A stretch of DNA of 48,467 bases from an uncultured Bacteroidia bacterium (lineage in GTDB: Bacteria > Bacteroidota > Bacteroidia > Bacteroidales > UBA932). The stretch covers positions 1 through 48,467 of the forward strand of contig CADBFO010000025.1 of the NCBI GenBank assembly GCA_902794005.1. Direction: 5' to 3'. Below are positions 31,624-40,299 of this stretch, one piece after another (position 1 is the stretch's first letter; each line of letters starts with the position of its first letter). Below the pieces are notes generated by a model. It was not told the DNA's origin and made no database searches. It saw nothing but the letters and a program-made list of their open reading frames with translations. The position numbers and the translations under genes were made by a program.

Positions 31624-32807
31624 AATTTGCGGGAAGGGAGACGGGCCATGAGGAAGCCGATGCCGGCAACGCCCGCAACCGTCCACAGAATGTCCGACGC
31701 TTTCAGGACCACCGGATAGGCCGGTACGAGGAAATTTCCGGGCATGGGAACCAGGCCGAAGCGTGCCTGGAGAAGTACCAGGGCCATTCCGATGACCAGG
31801 CCGATGGCCATGCCCAGCAGCGATACCAGCCAGCCTTCCAGGAAGAAAATCCGGCGGAGCATTCCCTCCGGAGCTCCCAGGCAGCGGAGCGTGCCGATGT
31901 CTTCCTGCTTCTCGATGACCAGCATCTTGAGCGAGCTGTAAATGTTAAAAGCAATAATGAGGACGATGAAAACGAGAATCAGATAGATGGCCAGTTTCTC
32001 GTAACGCATCATTTTATAGACGGATTCTTCCTGTTGATAGCGGTCCAGAACGCGGAAGGAAGGTCCCAGCGTCCGGGCAAGCTCTTCCTGCACGGCCCTG
32101 GTCCGGCCGGGTGCCGTCCAGATTTCGACGGAAGAAACCTCGGTGGGGTATTCCAGCAGTTCCCGGAGCGTTTCAATGGGGACCGCCACCAGTTTTGCGT
32201 CCAGTTCCGCGCTCACGGAAATGACGCCGGAGAGCCGGACCTTCTGCGAGCGCAGGGAAGCGGACGGATGGGTCAGGGAAACGGCCCCCGTCCGGGAGGG
32301 ATAGAAGATTTCCAGCGGAGCCACAAAGCGGGGATTCATGCCCAGGGAGGCGGCCAGCCCAGCCCCCACCACGGCCGATGGCTGCTTGCCGTGATGGAGT
32401 TGCCAGGTTCCGTCGATGAGATGGTTCATCAGCGGTGACTCCTCCTCGGAAACCGGGTCCATTCCCTTGGCTCTGGCAAGGCTCTGCTTGTTCTCGTAAG
32501 AAATGAAGACCTGTTCTTCCAGCGCGCTGGACAGGCGCACGATGTCTTTGGAGGCCAGGGCGCTTTCGACCCTCTCCGGGGTAAAGACTTTCCCCGTCGC
32601 GGGCTTCACGACAAGGTCCGGGTCGGCGTCGGTCAGGGACTGGCTCACCAGCGAGTCGAAGCCGTTGAAAACCGAAAGGATGATCACAAGCGCCGCCGTG
32701 CCGATGGCCATGCCCGCTACGCCTATTGCCGAAATCGTGTTGATGACATGGTACGATTTGCGGGCAAAAAGGTATCGGAAGGCTATTCTGAACGGCAGTG
32801 TTGTCAT
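31620..32807 (-). CDS. LolC/LolE-like ABC permease (FtsX family)
   Basis: The 395-residue inner-membrane protein has the LolCE N-terminus FRIAFRYLFARKSYHVINTISAIGV with one helix at about 20-48 (ending SVFNGFDSLV), a periplasmic domain at 50-265, and three C-terminal helices with the FtsX motif EKQEDIGTLRCLGAPEGMLRRIF. It probably helps release lipoproteins from the inner membrane, with an ATPase encoded elsewhere. The downstream FecCD ATPase is not of the LolD type. Its ATG sits inside a dispersed repeat (32803-32828) that fills the space after rbfA. Confidence 0.88.
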   Translation of the reverse strand: MTTLPFRIAFRYLFARKSYHVINTISAIGVAGMAIGTAALVIILSVFNGFDSLVSQSLTDADPDLVVKPATGKVFTPERVESALASKDIVRLSSALEEQVFISYENKQSLARAKGMDPVSEEESPLMNHLIDGTWQLHHGKQPSAVVGAGLAASLGMNPRFVAPLEIFYPSRTGAVSLTHPSASLRSQKVRLSGVISVSAELDAKLVAVPIETLRELLEYPTEVSSVEIWTAPGRTRAVQEELARTLGPSFRVLDRYQQEESVYKMMRYEKLAIYLILVFIVLIIAFNIYSSLKMLVIEKQEDIGTLRCLGAPEGMLRRIFFLEGWLVSLLGMAIGLVIGMALVLLQARFGLVPMPGNFLVPAYPVVLKASDILWTVAGVAGIGFLMARLPSRKL

Positions 32808-32828
32808 TCTGAGCGCAGCGAAGAATCT
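32803..32828. repeat. Dispersed repeat spanning the rbfA stop and the lolE start
   Basis: On the plus strand the core reads TCATTCTGAGCGCAGCGAAG (32804-32823) and continues AATCT. This is a copy of the short interspersed repeat typified by CATTCTGAGCG-AGCGAAGAATCT in many bacterial genomes; one frame encodes the telltale peptide VILSAAKNL. It supplies the ATG of the lolE-like gene (32807) and the TAG of rbfA (32827). Confidence 0.7.
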
Positions 32829-33174
32829 ACTTTTTAAGGAGTTCCTCTAAATGTTCTGCATAATCCAGGGTGTTGTCCAGAAGGAACGCCAGTTCCGGAA
32901 CGATGCGGAACTGTTTGGCCACCACGTGGCCCAGCTCTCCGCGGAGTGCCTTGTTGTTCTCTTCCAGCCACTGCATGACGGCGGCCTGCCTGTCGGAAGG
33001 GAAAATGCTCACGAACACCTTGGCCACCGACAGGTCCGGGCTTACGCGGACCTCGCTCACCGTCACCAGGGCGCCGCCGAAGGTGGCCATGCCCTTGGAA
33101 CGGATCATCTCCGCCAGGTCTTTCTGGATTTCACGCCCGACTTTCAGTTGTCTTGTACTAGCTTGCTTTTCCAT
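32827..33174 (-). CDS. rbfA: Ribosome-binding factor A
   Basis: RbfA is a KH-fold protein needed for late 30S maturation. The 115-residue protein starts [23 protein letters not shown] and carries the family segments VTVSEVRVSPDLSVAKVFVS and FRIVPELAFLLDNTLDYAEHLEELL. Length is normal. Its ATG shares one base with the tyrS stop (TAATG), so it is coupled to tyrS; its stop lies within the dispersed repeat. Confidence 0.94.
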   Translation of the reverse strand: MEKQASTRQLKVGREIQKDLAEMIRSKGMATFGGALVTVSEVRVSPDLSVAKVFVSIFPSDRQAAVMQWLEENNKALRGELGHVVAKQFRIVPELAFLLDNTLDYAEHLEELLKK

Positions 33175-34460
33175 TATTTGACATTAATAATGAAATAGTT
33201 CTTCTTTCCTTTCTGGGCCAGGATGTAGTGGCCGTTCACGATATCGGCCCCGGTGACATCGGCATTGATGTCCGTGACCTTGTCCTTGTTGATGGCGATT
33301 CCATTGCCCTGCACCATCTTGCGCGCCTCGCCCTTGGAGGGAAGGATGGCGGTCTTCACGGCCAGCAGGTCCAGGATGTTGCACGGGAGGTCTTCTTTGG
33401 CGATATCGTAGGAGGGAACATCTCCGAAAACGGCCAGGAAGGTGCGCTCGTCCAGCTTTTTGAGTGCTTCGGAGTTGCCGCCGAAGAGCATCTGGGAAGC
33501 GGCTACGGCATTGTCGTAGGCTTCCTGTCCGTGGCACATGACGGTAACCTCTTGGGCTAGGACCTTCTGCAGCTTGCGCTGGCCGGGATCCTGCCGATGC
33601 TCGTCGATGAGGCGCTCGATGGACGGGCGGTCCAGCAGGGTGAAAATCTTGATGTAACGCTCTGCATCGTCATCGGCCACGTTGAGCCAGAACTGGTAGA
33701 ATTCGTAGGGGGAGGTGCGCTCCGGGTCCAGCCAGATGTTTCCCTTTTCGGTTTTGCCGAACTTGGTTCCGTCGGCCTTGCGGATGAGGGGACAGGTGAG
33801 GGCGAAGGCTTCGCCTCCGTCCATGCGGCGGATGAGCTCGCTGCCGGTGGTGATGTTGCCCCACTGGTCGGAGCCGCCCAGCTGAAGGATGCAGCCCTTG
33901 TTCTTCCACAGCCAGTAGAAGTCGTAGCCCTGCATGAGCTGATAGCTGAATTCGGTGAAGGACATGCCTTCGGAGCTGTCGCGGGAAAGGCGCTTTTTCA
34001 CGGAATCCTTGGCCATCATGTAATTGACGGTGATGTGCTTGCCGATGTCGCGGATGAAATTGATGAAGCTGTAGTCCTTCATCCAGTCGTAGTTGTTCAC
34101 CAGTTCCGCCTTGTTGGGGGCGTCGGAGTCGAAGTCCAGGAAACGGGAGAGCTGGGCTTTGATGCAGGCTACGTTGTGATTGAGGGTGGCTTCGTCCAGA
34201 AGGTTGCGCTCCGCGCTTTTCATGGAGGGGTCCCCGATCATGCCGGTGGCACCGCCCACCAGCGCGTAGGGCTTGTGGCCGCAATGCTGGAAGTGTTTGA
34301 GGATCATGACGCTTACCAGATGGCCGATGTGCAGGGAATCGGCCGTGGGGTCTATGCCCACGTAGGCAGCCTTGGGACCTTCCAGCAGTTTCTCTTCTGT
34401 TCCGGGCATAATGTCCTGGATCATGCCTCTCCACCTGAGTTCTTCTACAAAATTTTTCAT
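33174..34460 (-). CDS. tyrS: Tyrosyl-tRNA synthetase
   Basis: The class I synthetase charges tRNA-Tyr. I chose the ATG at 34460 ([17 protein letters not shown]), giving 428 residues. The frame is open to 34508, but that part overlaps the promoter. The HIGH motif is in [11 protein letters not shown], the KMSKS equivalent is KFGKT, and the tyrosine-recognition segment is [17 protein letters not shown] with GGSDQWGN. An S4-type RNA-binding domain lies at the C-terminus ([19 protein letters not shown]). It is first in the operon tyrS-rbfA-lolE-fecCD-ATPase. Confidence 0.96.
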   Translation of the reverse strand: MKNFVEELRWRGMIQDIMPGTEEKLLEGPKAAYVGIDPTADSLHIGHLVSVMILKHFQHCGHKPYALVGGATGMIGDPSMKSAERNLLDEATLNHNVACIKAQLSRFLDFDSDAPNKAELVNNYDWMKDYSFINFIRDIGKHITVNYMMAKDSVKKRLSRDSSEGMSFTEFSYQLMQGYDFYWLWKNKGCILQLGGSDQWGNITTGSELIRRMDGGEAFALTCPLIRKADGTKFGKTEKGNIWLDPERTSPYEFYQFWLNVADDDAERYIKIFTLLDRPSIERLIDEHRQDPGQRKLQKVLAQEVTVMCHGQEAYDNAVAASQMLFGGNSEALKKLDERTFLAVFGDVPSYDIAKEDLPCNILDLLAVKTAILPSKGEARKMVQGNGIAINKDKVTDINADVTGADIVNGHYILAQKGKKNYFIINVK

Positions 34461-34494
34461 ATATATTTTTCTTGTTTCTTTTCTTTCCAATCTA

Positions 34495-34524
34495 CAAAGA
34501 TACGACATTTTTTGTGTATTTTTG
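34495..34524. promoter_or_regulatory. Divergent -7 boxes for tyrS and the M16 peptidase gene
   Basis: TATCTTTG on the minus strand (34495-34502) faces tyrS. TATTTTTG on the plus strand (34517-34524) faces the peptidase gene. The two transcripts diverge from within about 30 bases. -33 boxes are not clear. Confidence 0.45.
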
Positions 34525-34561
34525 CATTTCAGTGTGCCGTGTATATTAAACGATACTTGTC

Positions 34562-37447
34562 ATGAAAAGATTTTTTCTGCTTCTGCTGGCCGCAACTGTG
34601 GCCCTCGCCGGATGCTCCCGGTACAAGACGGTGAAGGGAGACCCCCTTCAGGCCAAGATTTACACCCTGGACAACGGACTCAAGGTCTATATGACCGTAA
34701 ACAAGGACGAGCCCCGCATCCAGACCTACATCGCCGTCCATGCCGGCGGCAAGGAAGACCCGGCCGACAACACCGGACTGGCCCACTACCTGGAGCACAT
34801 GATGTTCAAGGGAACCGAACAGTTCGGCACGCAGGATTATGAGGCCGAAAAGCCCCTGCTGGCCCGGATTGATTCCCTCTACGAGGTGTACCGTACCCTG
34901 ACGGACCCGGCCGAGCGCGACGCCCTCTACAGGGAAATTGACGCCGTGAGCCTGGAGGCCTCCCGGATCGCCATCCCCAACGAGTACGACAAGCTGATGT
35001 CCATCATCGGCTCGGAAGGCTCCAACGCTTTCACCTCCAACGACGTCACTTGCTATGTGGAGGAAATCCCCTCCAACCAGGTGGAGAACTGGGCCAGGAT
35101 TCAGGCCGACCGCTTTATGAACTGCGTCTTCCGCGGTTTCCACACGGAGCTGGAGGCCGTGTACGAGGAGAAAAACATGGGCCTTACCGATGACAGCGAG
35201 AAGGCCATCGACGCCTTGGACAGCATGCTGTTCGTGCATCATCCTTATGGAACCCAGACGGTCATCGGCACACAGGATCACCTCAAGAATCCTTCCCTGA
35301 AGGCCATCCGTCATCAGAAGGACACTTACTATGTGCCGAACAACGTGGCCATCTGCCTGTCCGGCGATTTCGACCCCGACCAGGTGGTGAAGATCATCGA
35401 GAAGTATTTCAGTGAATGGGAGCCCAACCCGGCCTTGCCGGAACGCACCGTGGCCGCGGAAGAGCCCGTCACCGTTCCCCGGGTGAAGGATGTCTATGGC
35501 TATGATGCAGAGTTCATTATGATGGGCTGGCGCACGCCCGGCGACAGCGATCCCAGGAGCGAAGTGGCCGAGATTGTCAGCTCCATCCTCTATAACGGTG
35601 AGGCCGGCCTGGCCGACCTGAACCTCAACCAGACCCAGGCCATCCTGAGCGGCGGCTTCTTCAATTATGGCCGTACCGACTGGGGCCTCATGATTGCGGA
35701 GGGCAGCCCCAAGGAAGGGCAGAGCCTGGAGCAGGTGCGCGACCTCATGCTGGCCGAAGTGGCCAAGCTCCGCAACGGGGAATTCCCGGATGAACTGCTG
35801 GAGGCCGCCAAGGCCAACTACAAGCTGGGCCAGATGCGCGCCCTCACCTCCAACCGGGCCCGCGTGAGCATGTTTCTCAGCAGTTTCATCAACGGCACTT
35901 CCTGGGAATGGGAAGTGGGCCGGATGGACCGCATCGCCGCTCTTACCAAGGAGGACATCGTGGCCTGGGCGCAGGAATTCCTCCCCGAAAACGCTTACGG
36001 AATCGTGTTCAAGCACCTGGGTGAAGACAAAAGCATCAAGAAAATCGACGCGCCCAAAATTACGCCCATCGCCACCAACCGTGACAAACAGAGCGCATTT
36101 CTGGCCTCCGTCGCCGCTTCCGAGCCCGCTCCCATCGAGCCGGTGTTCGTGGATTACGGCAAGGATATGACCGTGAGCGAGTTCCAGGGGCTTGAGCTCT
36201 TGTACAAAAAGAACGGGCAGAACGATATCGCCAGCCTTACCTTCCGCTATGACTGCGGATCTGACAACGATCCGGTCCTGGATGTGGCTTCCGATTACTT
36301 CAGCTACCTCGGATCCGACAAATACAGCGCGACAGACTATGCCATGCGCCTTTACGGCCTGGCCTGCAGCGCCGCTGTCCAGGTGGGCGGGAATACGACC
36401 AGCCTTTCCGTGAGCGGTCTCAGCGAAAACCTGGCGGCTGCCCTGGAAATATTTGAGTATCAGCTCCGGAATGTCAATGCCGACGAGGAAATCCTGTCCG
36501 AAATGAAGGCTGACATCTTCCGCATGCGGGCCGATACCAAGAAAAACCAGCGCGCCTGCAACAGCGCCCTTCAGAACTATCTGATCTATGGTCCGGAGTA
36601 CATCCGGGCCAGAACCCTCACCCATCAGCAGGTGCAGGACCTGACCTCGGAGGCCCTGCTGGGATCCCTGAAAGGCCTTCTTGGCAAACGGCACAAGATT
36701 CTCTATTATGGCCCCGCTTCCCTGGAGCAGGTGAAGGAAATGCTGGCCAAGCTGCACGATGCCGCCAATCTGGAACCGCTGGAGAAGACCCATCGCATCA
36801 AGCGGCTCACGCCTTCCCGACAGGTGTTTGTGACGCATTATGACGCCCGCCAGTTCAATTATGTGCAGTATTCCGACAGGGGAGAGGTTCTGGACCTTGC
36901 AGAAGACCCGGTCATCGAACTCTTCAACGAATACTATGGTGGCGGCATGAATGCCATCGTGTTCCAGGAGATGCGCGAATCCCGCGCTCTTGCCTACGGC
37001 GCCGGCGCCCGCCTTTCGGCCCCGGCGTTTACGGGCGACACCTATTCTTTCCGTGCCTATATCGCCTCCCAGAACGACAAGCTCCGGAAGGCCTGCGAGG
37101 GTTTCGACGAGATTATCGAGACCCTTCCGGAAGCCCCCGAGAACCTGGCTATCGCCAAGGCGGCCATCCTTGGAAAGCTCCGTACCCAGCGTGTCAAGGG
37201 AGAAGGGGTGCTGTACAGCTACCTGAACGCCCGGGAACTGGGCCTTTCCGAGCCTCGTGAGAAGCAGATCTTTGAGAAGGTGGACGCCCTTACCATGGAG
37301 GATCTCCGTGCCGTCCATGCCAAGTGGATCGCCGGCCGTACCTATCACTACGCCATCCTGGGAGACACCAAGGATTTGGACATGAATTTCCTCAAAACCC
37401 TGGGCCCGGTTCAGGAAGTGTCCCTGGAGGAGGTTTTCGGCTATTAG
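34562..37447 (+). CDS. M16 (pitrilysin/insulinase) family zinc peptidase lipoprotein
   Basis: The 961-residue protein has a lipobox VALAGC (Cys18) and two tandem M16 halves. The active half carries the inverted zinc motif HYLEH at 75-79 (HxxEH) with the downstream Glu in ELEAVYEEKNMG at about 198-209. The second half (from about 540) lacks HxxEH, as usual, and keeps the C-terminal Arg/Tyr-containing segment ESRALAYGAGAR. It is expected to degrade peptides in the periplasm or at the surface. It is a common single-gene unit in Bacteroidales; two hairpins follow its stop. Confidence 0.92.
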   Translation: MKRFFLLLLAATVALAGCSRYKTVKGDPLQAKIYTLDNGLKVYMTVNKDEPRIQTYIAVHAGGKEDPADNTGLAHYLEHMMFKGTEQFGTQDYEAEKPLLARIDSLYEVYRTLTDPAERDALYREIDAVSLEASRIAIPNEYDKLMSIIGSEGSNAFTSNDVTCYVEEIPSNQVENWARIQADRFMNCVFRGFHTELEAVYEEKNMGLTDDSEKAIDALDSMLFVHHPYGTQTVIGTQDHLKNPSLKAIRHQKDTYYVPNNVAICLSGDFDPDQVVKIIEKYFSEWEPNPALPERTVAAEEPVTVPRVKDVYGYDAEFIMMGWRTPGDSDPRSEVAEIVSSILYNGEAGLADLNLNQTQAILSGGFFNYGRTDWGLMIAEGSPKEGQSLEQVRDLMLAEVAKLRNGEFPDELLEAAKANYKLGQMRALTSNRARVSMFLSSFINGTSWEWEVGRMDRIAALTKEDIVAWAQEFLPENAYGIVFKHLGEDKSIKKIDAPKITPIATNRDKQSAFLASVAASEPAPIEPVFVDYGKDMTVSEFQGLELLYKKNGQNDIASLTFRYDCGSDNDPVLDVASDYFSYLGSDKYSATDYAMRLYGLACSAAVQVGGNTTSLSVSGLSENLAAALEIFEYQLRNVNADEEILSEMKADIFRMRADTKKNQRACNSALQNYLIYGPEYIRARTLTHQQVQDLTSEALLGSLKGLLGKRHKILYYGPASLEQVKEMLAKLHDAANLEPLEKTHRIKRLTPSRQVFVTHYDARQFNYVQYSDRGEVLDLAEDPVIELFNEYYGGGMNAIVFQEMRESRALAYGAGARLSAPAFTGDTYSFRAYIASQNDKLRKACEGFDEIIETLPEAPENLAIAKAAILGKLRTQRVKGEGVLYSYLNARELGLSEPREKQIFEKVDALTMEDLRAVHAKWIAGRTYHYAILGDTKDLDMNFLKTLGPVQEVSLEEVFGY

Positions 37448-37462
37448 TCCTTCCCTATGTTA

Positions 37463-37495
37463 AAAAGTTTGTTGAAAACTTTTCCCTCCCGGGAA
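37463..37495 (+). terminator. Double hairpin after the M16 gene
   Basis: An AT-rich stem AAAAGTTT / AAACTTTT (37463-37470 and 37476-37483, loop GTTGA) is followed at once by a short GC stem TTCCC / GGGAA (37482-37495). Neither has a long T-run after it, so termination strength is uncertain. Confidence 0.45.
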
Positions 37496-37516
37496 GAATA
37501 ATCAGACATAACAGTC

Positions 37517-37565
37517 TAACTTTGTACTGAAAGAATGACGGATTGTCACTGCTGACAGTCCGTCA
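37517..37565 (+). promoter_or_regulatory. nrdD promoter and structured 5' leader
   Basis: TAACTTTG (37517-37524) is the -7 box. A 13-base-pair hairpin follows in the leader: TGACGGATTGTCA (37536-37548), loop CTGC, TGACAGTCCGTCA (37553-37565), with one T-G wobble, then CTTTTAG. The leader to the nrdD ATG is about 95 bases. It may be an attenuator, an mRNA stabiliser or an operator for a dimeric regulator. Confidence 0.5.
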
Positions 37566-37625
37566 CTTTTAGCCCTCGAACCGTTGTGGCTCATTGTAAG
37601 TTCCTGAAAATTAAATAGATATACT

Positions 37626-39806
37626 ATGGAAGTAAGAAAGACCAATGGCTCTTACGAAGAGTTTGACCGCGAGAAACTATGTAACGGAATCCGACTGGCC
37701 TTTGTCCATACCGGACAGCCCGTACCGGAAGATGTCGTCGTCTCGGTGGTGGACAATCTGTTCATCTATGACAAGATGTCCAGCCAGGAAATCCGCCGCC
37801 AGGTGGTGGAATCCCTCATGTCCATCAACAAGAAGGCCGCCCTGGAATACATCGAAACCTTCGACCGGGGAATGGACCTTCGGAAAAAGCGGGATTTCAT
37901 CCGGGATTACATCAAGGCTTCCAACGCCGCCACCGGATCCAAGTTCGACTCCAACGCCAACATCACCCACAAGAATATCGTGACGCTGGGCAACGAACTG
38001 TACAAGGAGAACAACATCAAGCAGAACCGTTACATCATGCAGGACAAGATCAAGGCCCTCTACGGAAAGAACCTTGCCCAGCAGTACATTGCCGATCTGG
38101 AGTCCCACATCCTGTACAAGCATGACGAAAGCGGCACCCCCGGCTACCCTTACTGCGTGGCCATCACCATGTATCCTTTCCTGGAAAGCGGGCTGAGGGA
38201 ACTGGGCGGCGTGTCCATCGCCCCCACGGACCTCAAGAGTTTCTGCGGAGAATTCATCAACCTGGTCTATTCCATCTCCTCCCAGTTCATGGGCGCCGTG
38301 GCCACCCCGGAGTTCCTGATGTACCTGGACTATTTTATCCGCAAGGATTACGGGGACAATTACCTGGAGCGCCTGGACGAGGTGGTGGAGAACAATACCA
38401 AGCAGCGTACTCTCAAGAAGGTGATTGACAACTGCTTCCAGCAGGTGGTCCACTCCATGAACATGCCGGCCGGCAACCGCGGTTACCAGACGGTGTTCTG
38501 GAACATCGGCTATTTTGACAAGCCCTATTTCGAAGGGGTTTTCGGAGAGTTCCGTTTTCCGGACGGCAGCGCCCCCAAGTGGGAGACGCTGTCCTGGCTG
38601 CAGAAACATTTCATGAACTGGTTCAATGAGGAACGCAGCCACTACATCCTCACTTTCCCTGTGGAGACCATGGCCCTTCTCACCGACGGCGGGGACGACT
38701 ATGCCGACAAGGAGTATGCCGACTTCACTGCCGAGATGTGGGCCAAGGGGCACAGTTTCTTCTGCTACATCTCCAACAGCCCCGACAGCCTGTCCAGCTG
38801 CTGCCGCCTGCGCAATTCGCTCAAGGACCTGGACGACGACAGCCACAATCACACCACGCACCAGTATTCCATGGGCACGGCTTCCGTGGCTACCGGTTCC
38901 AAGAGCGTGATGACCATCAACCTGAATCGGCTCATCCAGGACGCCGCCCGCAAATACTTCAAGGTGGAGAAGGGAGAGGCCATCGCCCCGGACCGTCCGC
39001 TCAAACCTTCCATGTATGACAAGGAGGTGCTGTATCGCTACATCGCCGATGCCGTGACCGAGCAGACCGTCCGCGTACACAAGTACCAGACCGCTTTCAA
39101 CGAGATTATCAAAGACTTCCTCAAGGCCGATATGCTGGACGTTTACCGCGCCGGTTTCATCGACATGAAAAAGCAGTACCTGACGGTGGGCGTGAACGGC
39201 CTCACGGATGCCGCGGAATTCCTGGGGCTCAAGATTTCTCCCAATGCCGCCTACAAGGAGTTCGTGAACACCCTCCTGGAAACCATCAATGTTTGCAACC
39301 GGAAAGACCGCACCAGGGAAACCATGTTCAACACGGAGTTCGTGCCCGGGGAAAACCTTTCCGGCAAAAACTACAAATGGGACAAGAAGGACGGATATTT
39401 CGTGAGCGCCAGGCACAATATGTACAGCTCTTACTTCTACAATCCGGAAGACGAGAGCCTGAGCATGATTGACAAGTTCAAGCTGCATGGGGAAGACTTT
39501 GTGAAGTATCTGGACGGTGGCAGCGCCCTCCACATGAACATTGCCGAGCATCTGAGCCGGGACCAATACCGCCAGCTGCTGAACACGGCCGCGCACTACG
39601 GCACCAACTACTTCACTTTCAACTGCCGCAACACGGTATGCAACGATTGCGGATACATCTCCAAGGACACGCTTTCCGTGTGCCCCAAGTGCGGAAGCGC
39701 CAACCTGGACTACCTGACCCGGGTCATCGGCTATCTCAAGCGCGTATCCTCGTTCTCCGAGATGCGTCAGGAAGAAGCGGAGCACCGTTTTTACATCGAC
39801 CAGTGA
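37626..39806 (+). CDS. nrdD: Anaerobic ribonucleoside-triphosphate reductase
   Basis: The class III glycyl-radical enzyme reduces NTPs to dNTPs without oxygen. The 726-residue protein has an N-terminal ATP-cone (MEVRKTNGSYEEFDREKLCNG, about 1-90), the active-site cysteine region DSLSSCCRLRNSL, a zinc site CNDCG...CPKCG near the C-terminus, and the radical glycine in RVIGYLKR (about Gly702). It overlaps nrdG by four bases. It indicates anaerobic life; regulation may act through the leader hairpin. Confidence 0.95.
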   Translation: MEVRKTNGSYEEFDREKLCNGIRLAFVHTGQPVPEDVVVSVVDNLFIYDKMSSQEIRRQVVESLMSINKKAALEYIETFDRGMDLRKKRDFIRDYIKASNAATGSKFDSNANITHKNIVTLGNELYKENNIKQNRYIMQDKIKALYGKNLAQQYIADLESHILYKHDESGTPGYPYCVAITMYPFLESGLRELGGVSIAPTDLKSFCGEFINLVYSISSQFMGAVATPEFLMYLDYFIRKDYGDNYLERLDEVVENNTKQRTLKKVIDNCFQQVVHSMNMPAGNRGYQTVFWNIGYFDKPYFEGVFGEFRFPDGSAPKWETLSWLQKHFMNWFNEERSHYILTFPVETMALLTDGGDDYADKEYADFTAEMWAKGHSFFCYISNSPDSLSSCCRLRNSLKDLDDDSHNHTTHQYSMGTASVATGSKSVMTINLNRLIQDAARKYFKVEKGEAIAPDRPLKPSMYDKEVLYRYIADAVTEQTVRVHKYQTAFNEIIKDFLKADMLDVYRAGFIDMKKQYLTVGVNGLTDAAEFLGLKISPNAAYKEFVNTLLETINVCNRKDRTRETMFNTEFVPGENLSGKNYKWDKKDGYFVSARHNMYSSYFYNPEDESLSMIDKFKLHGEDFVKYLDGGSALHMNIAEHLSRDQYRQLLNTAAHYGTNYFTFNCRNTVCNDCGYISKDTLSVCPKCGSANLDYLTRVIGYLKRVSSFSEMRQEEAEHRFYIDQ

Positions 39807-40261
39807 TCAAGTACGTTCCCGAGATGACATCCGTGGTCCTGGAGGAGATTCCGGACCGTGTTTCCCTGGCGGTGGATATTTCGGGCTGCCGGGGAAACTG
39901 CGTCGGATGCCATTCGCCGTTTCTCAAGCAGGATATCGGGGAGGAACTGACCTCCGCGGTCCTCGATTCCCTGGTGGCCGATAATTACGGTGTCAACTGC
40001 TTTCTTTTCCTGGGAGAGGGGAGTGACGCCCCGGCGCTGCTGTCCCTGGCCCGCCATGCCCGGTCGCTGGGGCTGGAAGTGGCCCTGTACAGCGGCCGTG
40101 AGTCCGTGGAGCCCGCCTTCTGGGAGGTCTTCGACTATATCAAGCTGGGTCCATACAAGGCCGATTGCGGGCCGCTCAACAACCCTGCCACCAACCAGCG
40201 TCTCTACCACGTCGTTGCGGGCCGGCGGGAGGACATCACCTCCCGTTTCTGGCACAAATAG
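39803..40261 (+). CDS. nrdG: Anaerobic ribonucleotide reductase activase (radical SAM)
   Basis: The protein makes the glycyl radical on NrdD using S-adenosylmethionine. The likely start is GTG 39803, whose GTGA overlaps the nrdD stop, giving 152 residues; an ATG eight codons in (39824) is the alternative. The radical SAM cluster motif is SGCRGNCVGCH (CxxxCxxC at 29, 33 and 36). Downstream are FLGEG and the C-terminal KLGPYKADCGPLNNPATNQR. Length is normal for NrdG. No other start fits the operon geometry. Confidence 0.92.
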   Translation: MIKYVPEMTSVVLEEIPDRVSLAVDISGCRGNCVGCHSPFLKQDIGEELTSAVLDSLVADNYGVNCFLFLGEGSDAPALLSLARHARSLGLEVALYSGRESVEPAFWEVFDYIKLGPYKADCGPLNNPATNQRLYHVVAGRREDITSRFWHK

Positions 40262-40271
40262 TTTTTTTGCG

Positions 40272-40279
40272 TATATTTG
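40272..40279 (+). promoter_or_regulatory. -7 box of manC
   Basis: TATATTTG lies 20 bases before the manC ATG. A -33 element at the standard distance is not evident. Confidence 0.4.
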
Positions 40280-40299
40280 CAAACCTAACACTGAAACAC

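Noticed and set aside
30697-31678. N-terminal extension that would make the ABC ATPase 551 residues
   Set aside because: The extension is an out-of-frame reading of the FecCD permease; the ATPase starts at ATG 30697 with a typical ATGA overlap.
34529-37348. A 939-codon open frame antisense to the M16 peptidase, and similar long antisense frames at 37677-39785, 23561-26194, 16882-19191 and 11874-13742
   Set aside because: They mirror strongly supported genes. The strong codon bias of these GC-rich genes leaves few stops on the opposite strand. The translations have no recognisable domains.
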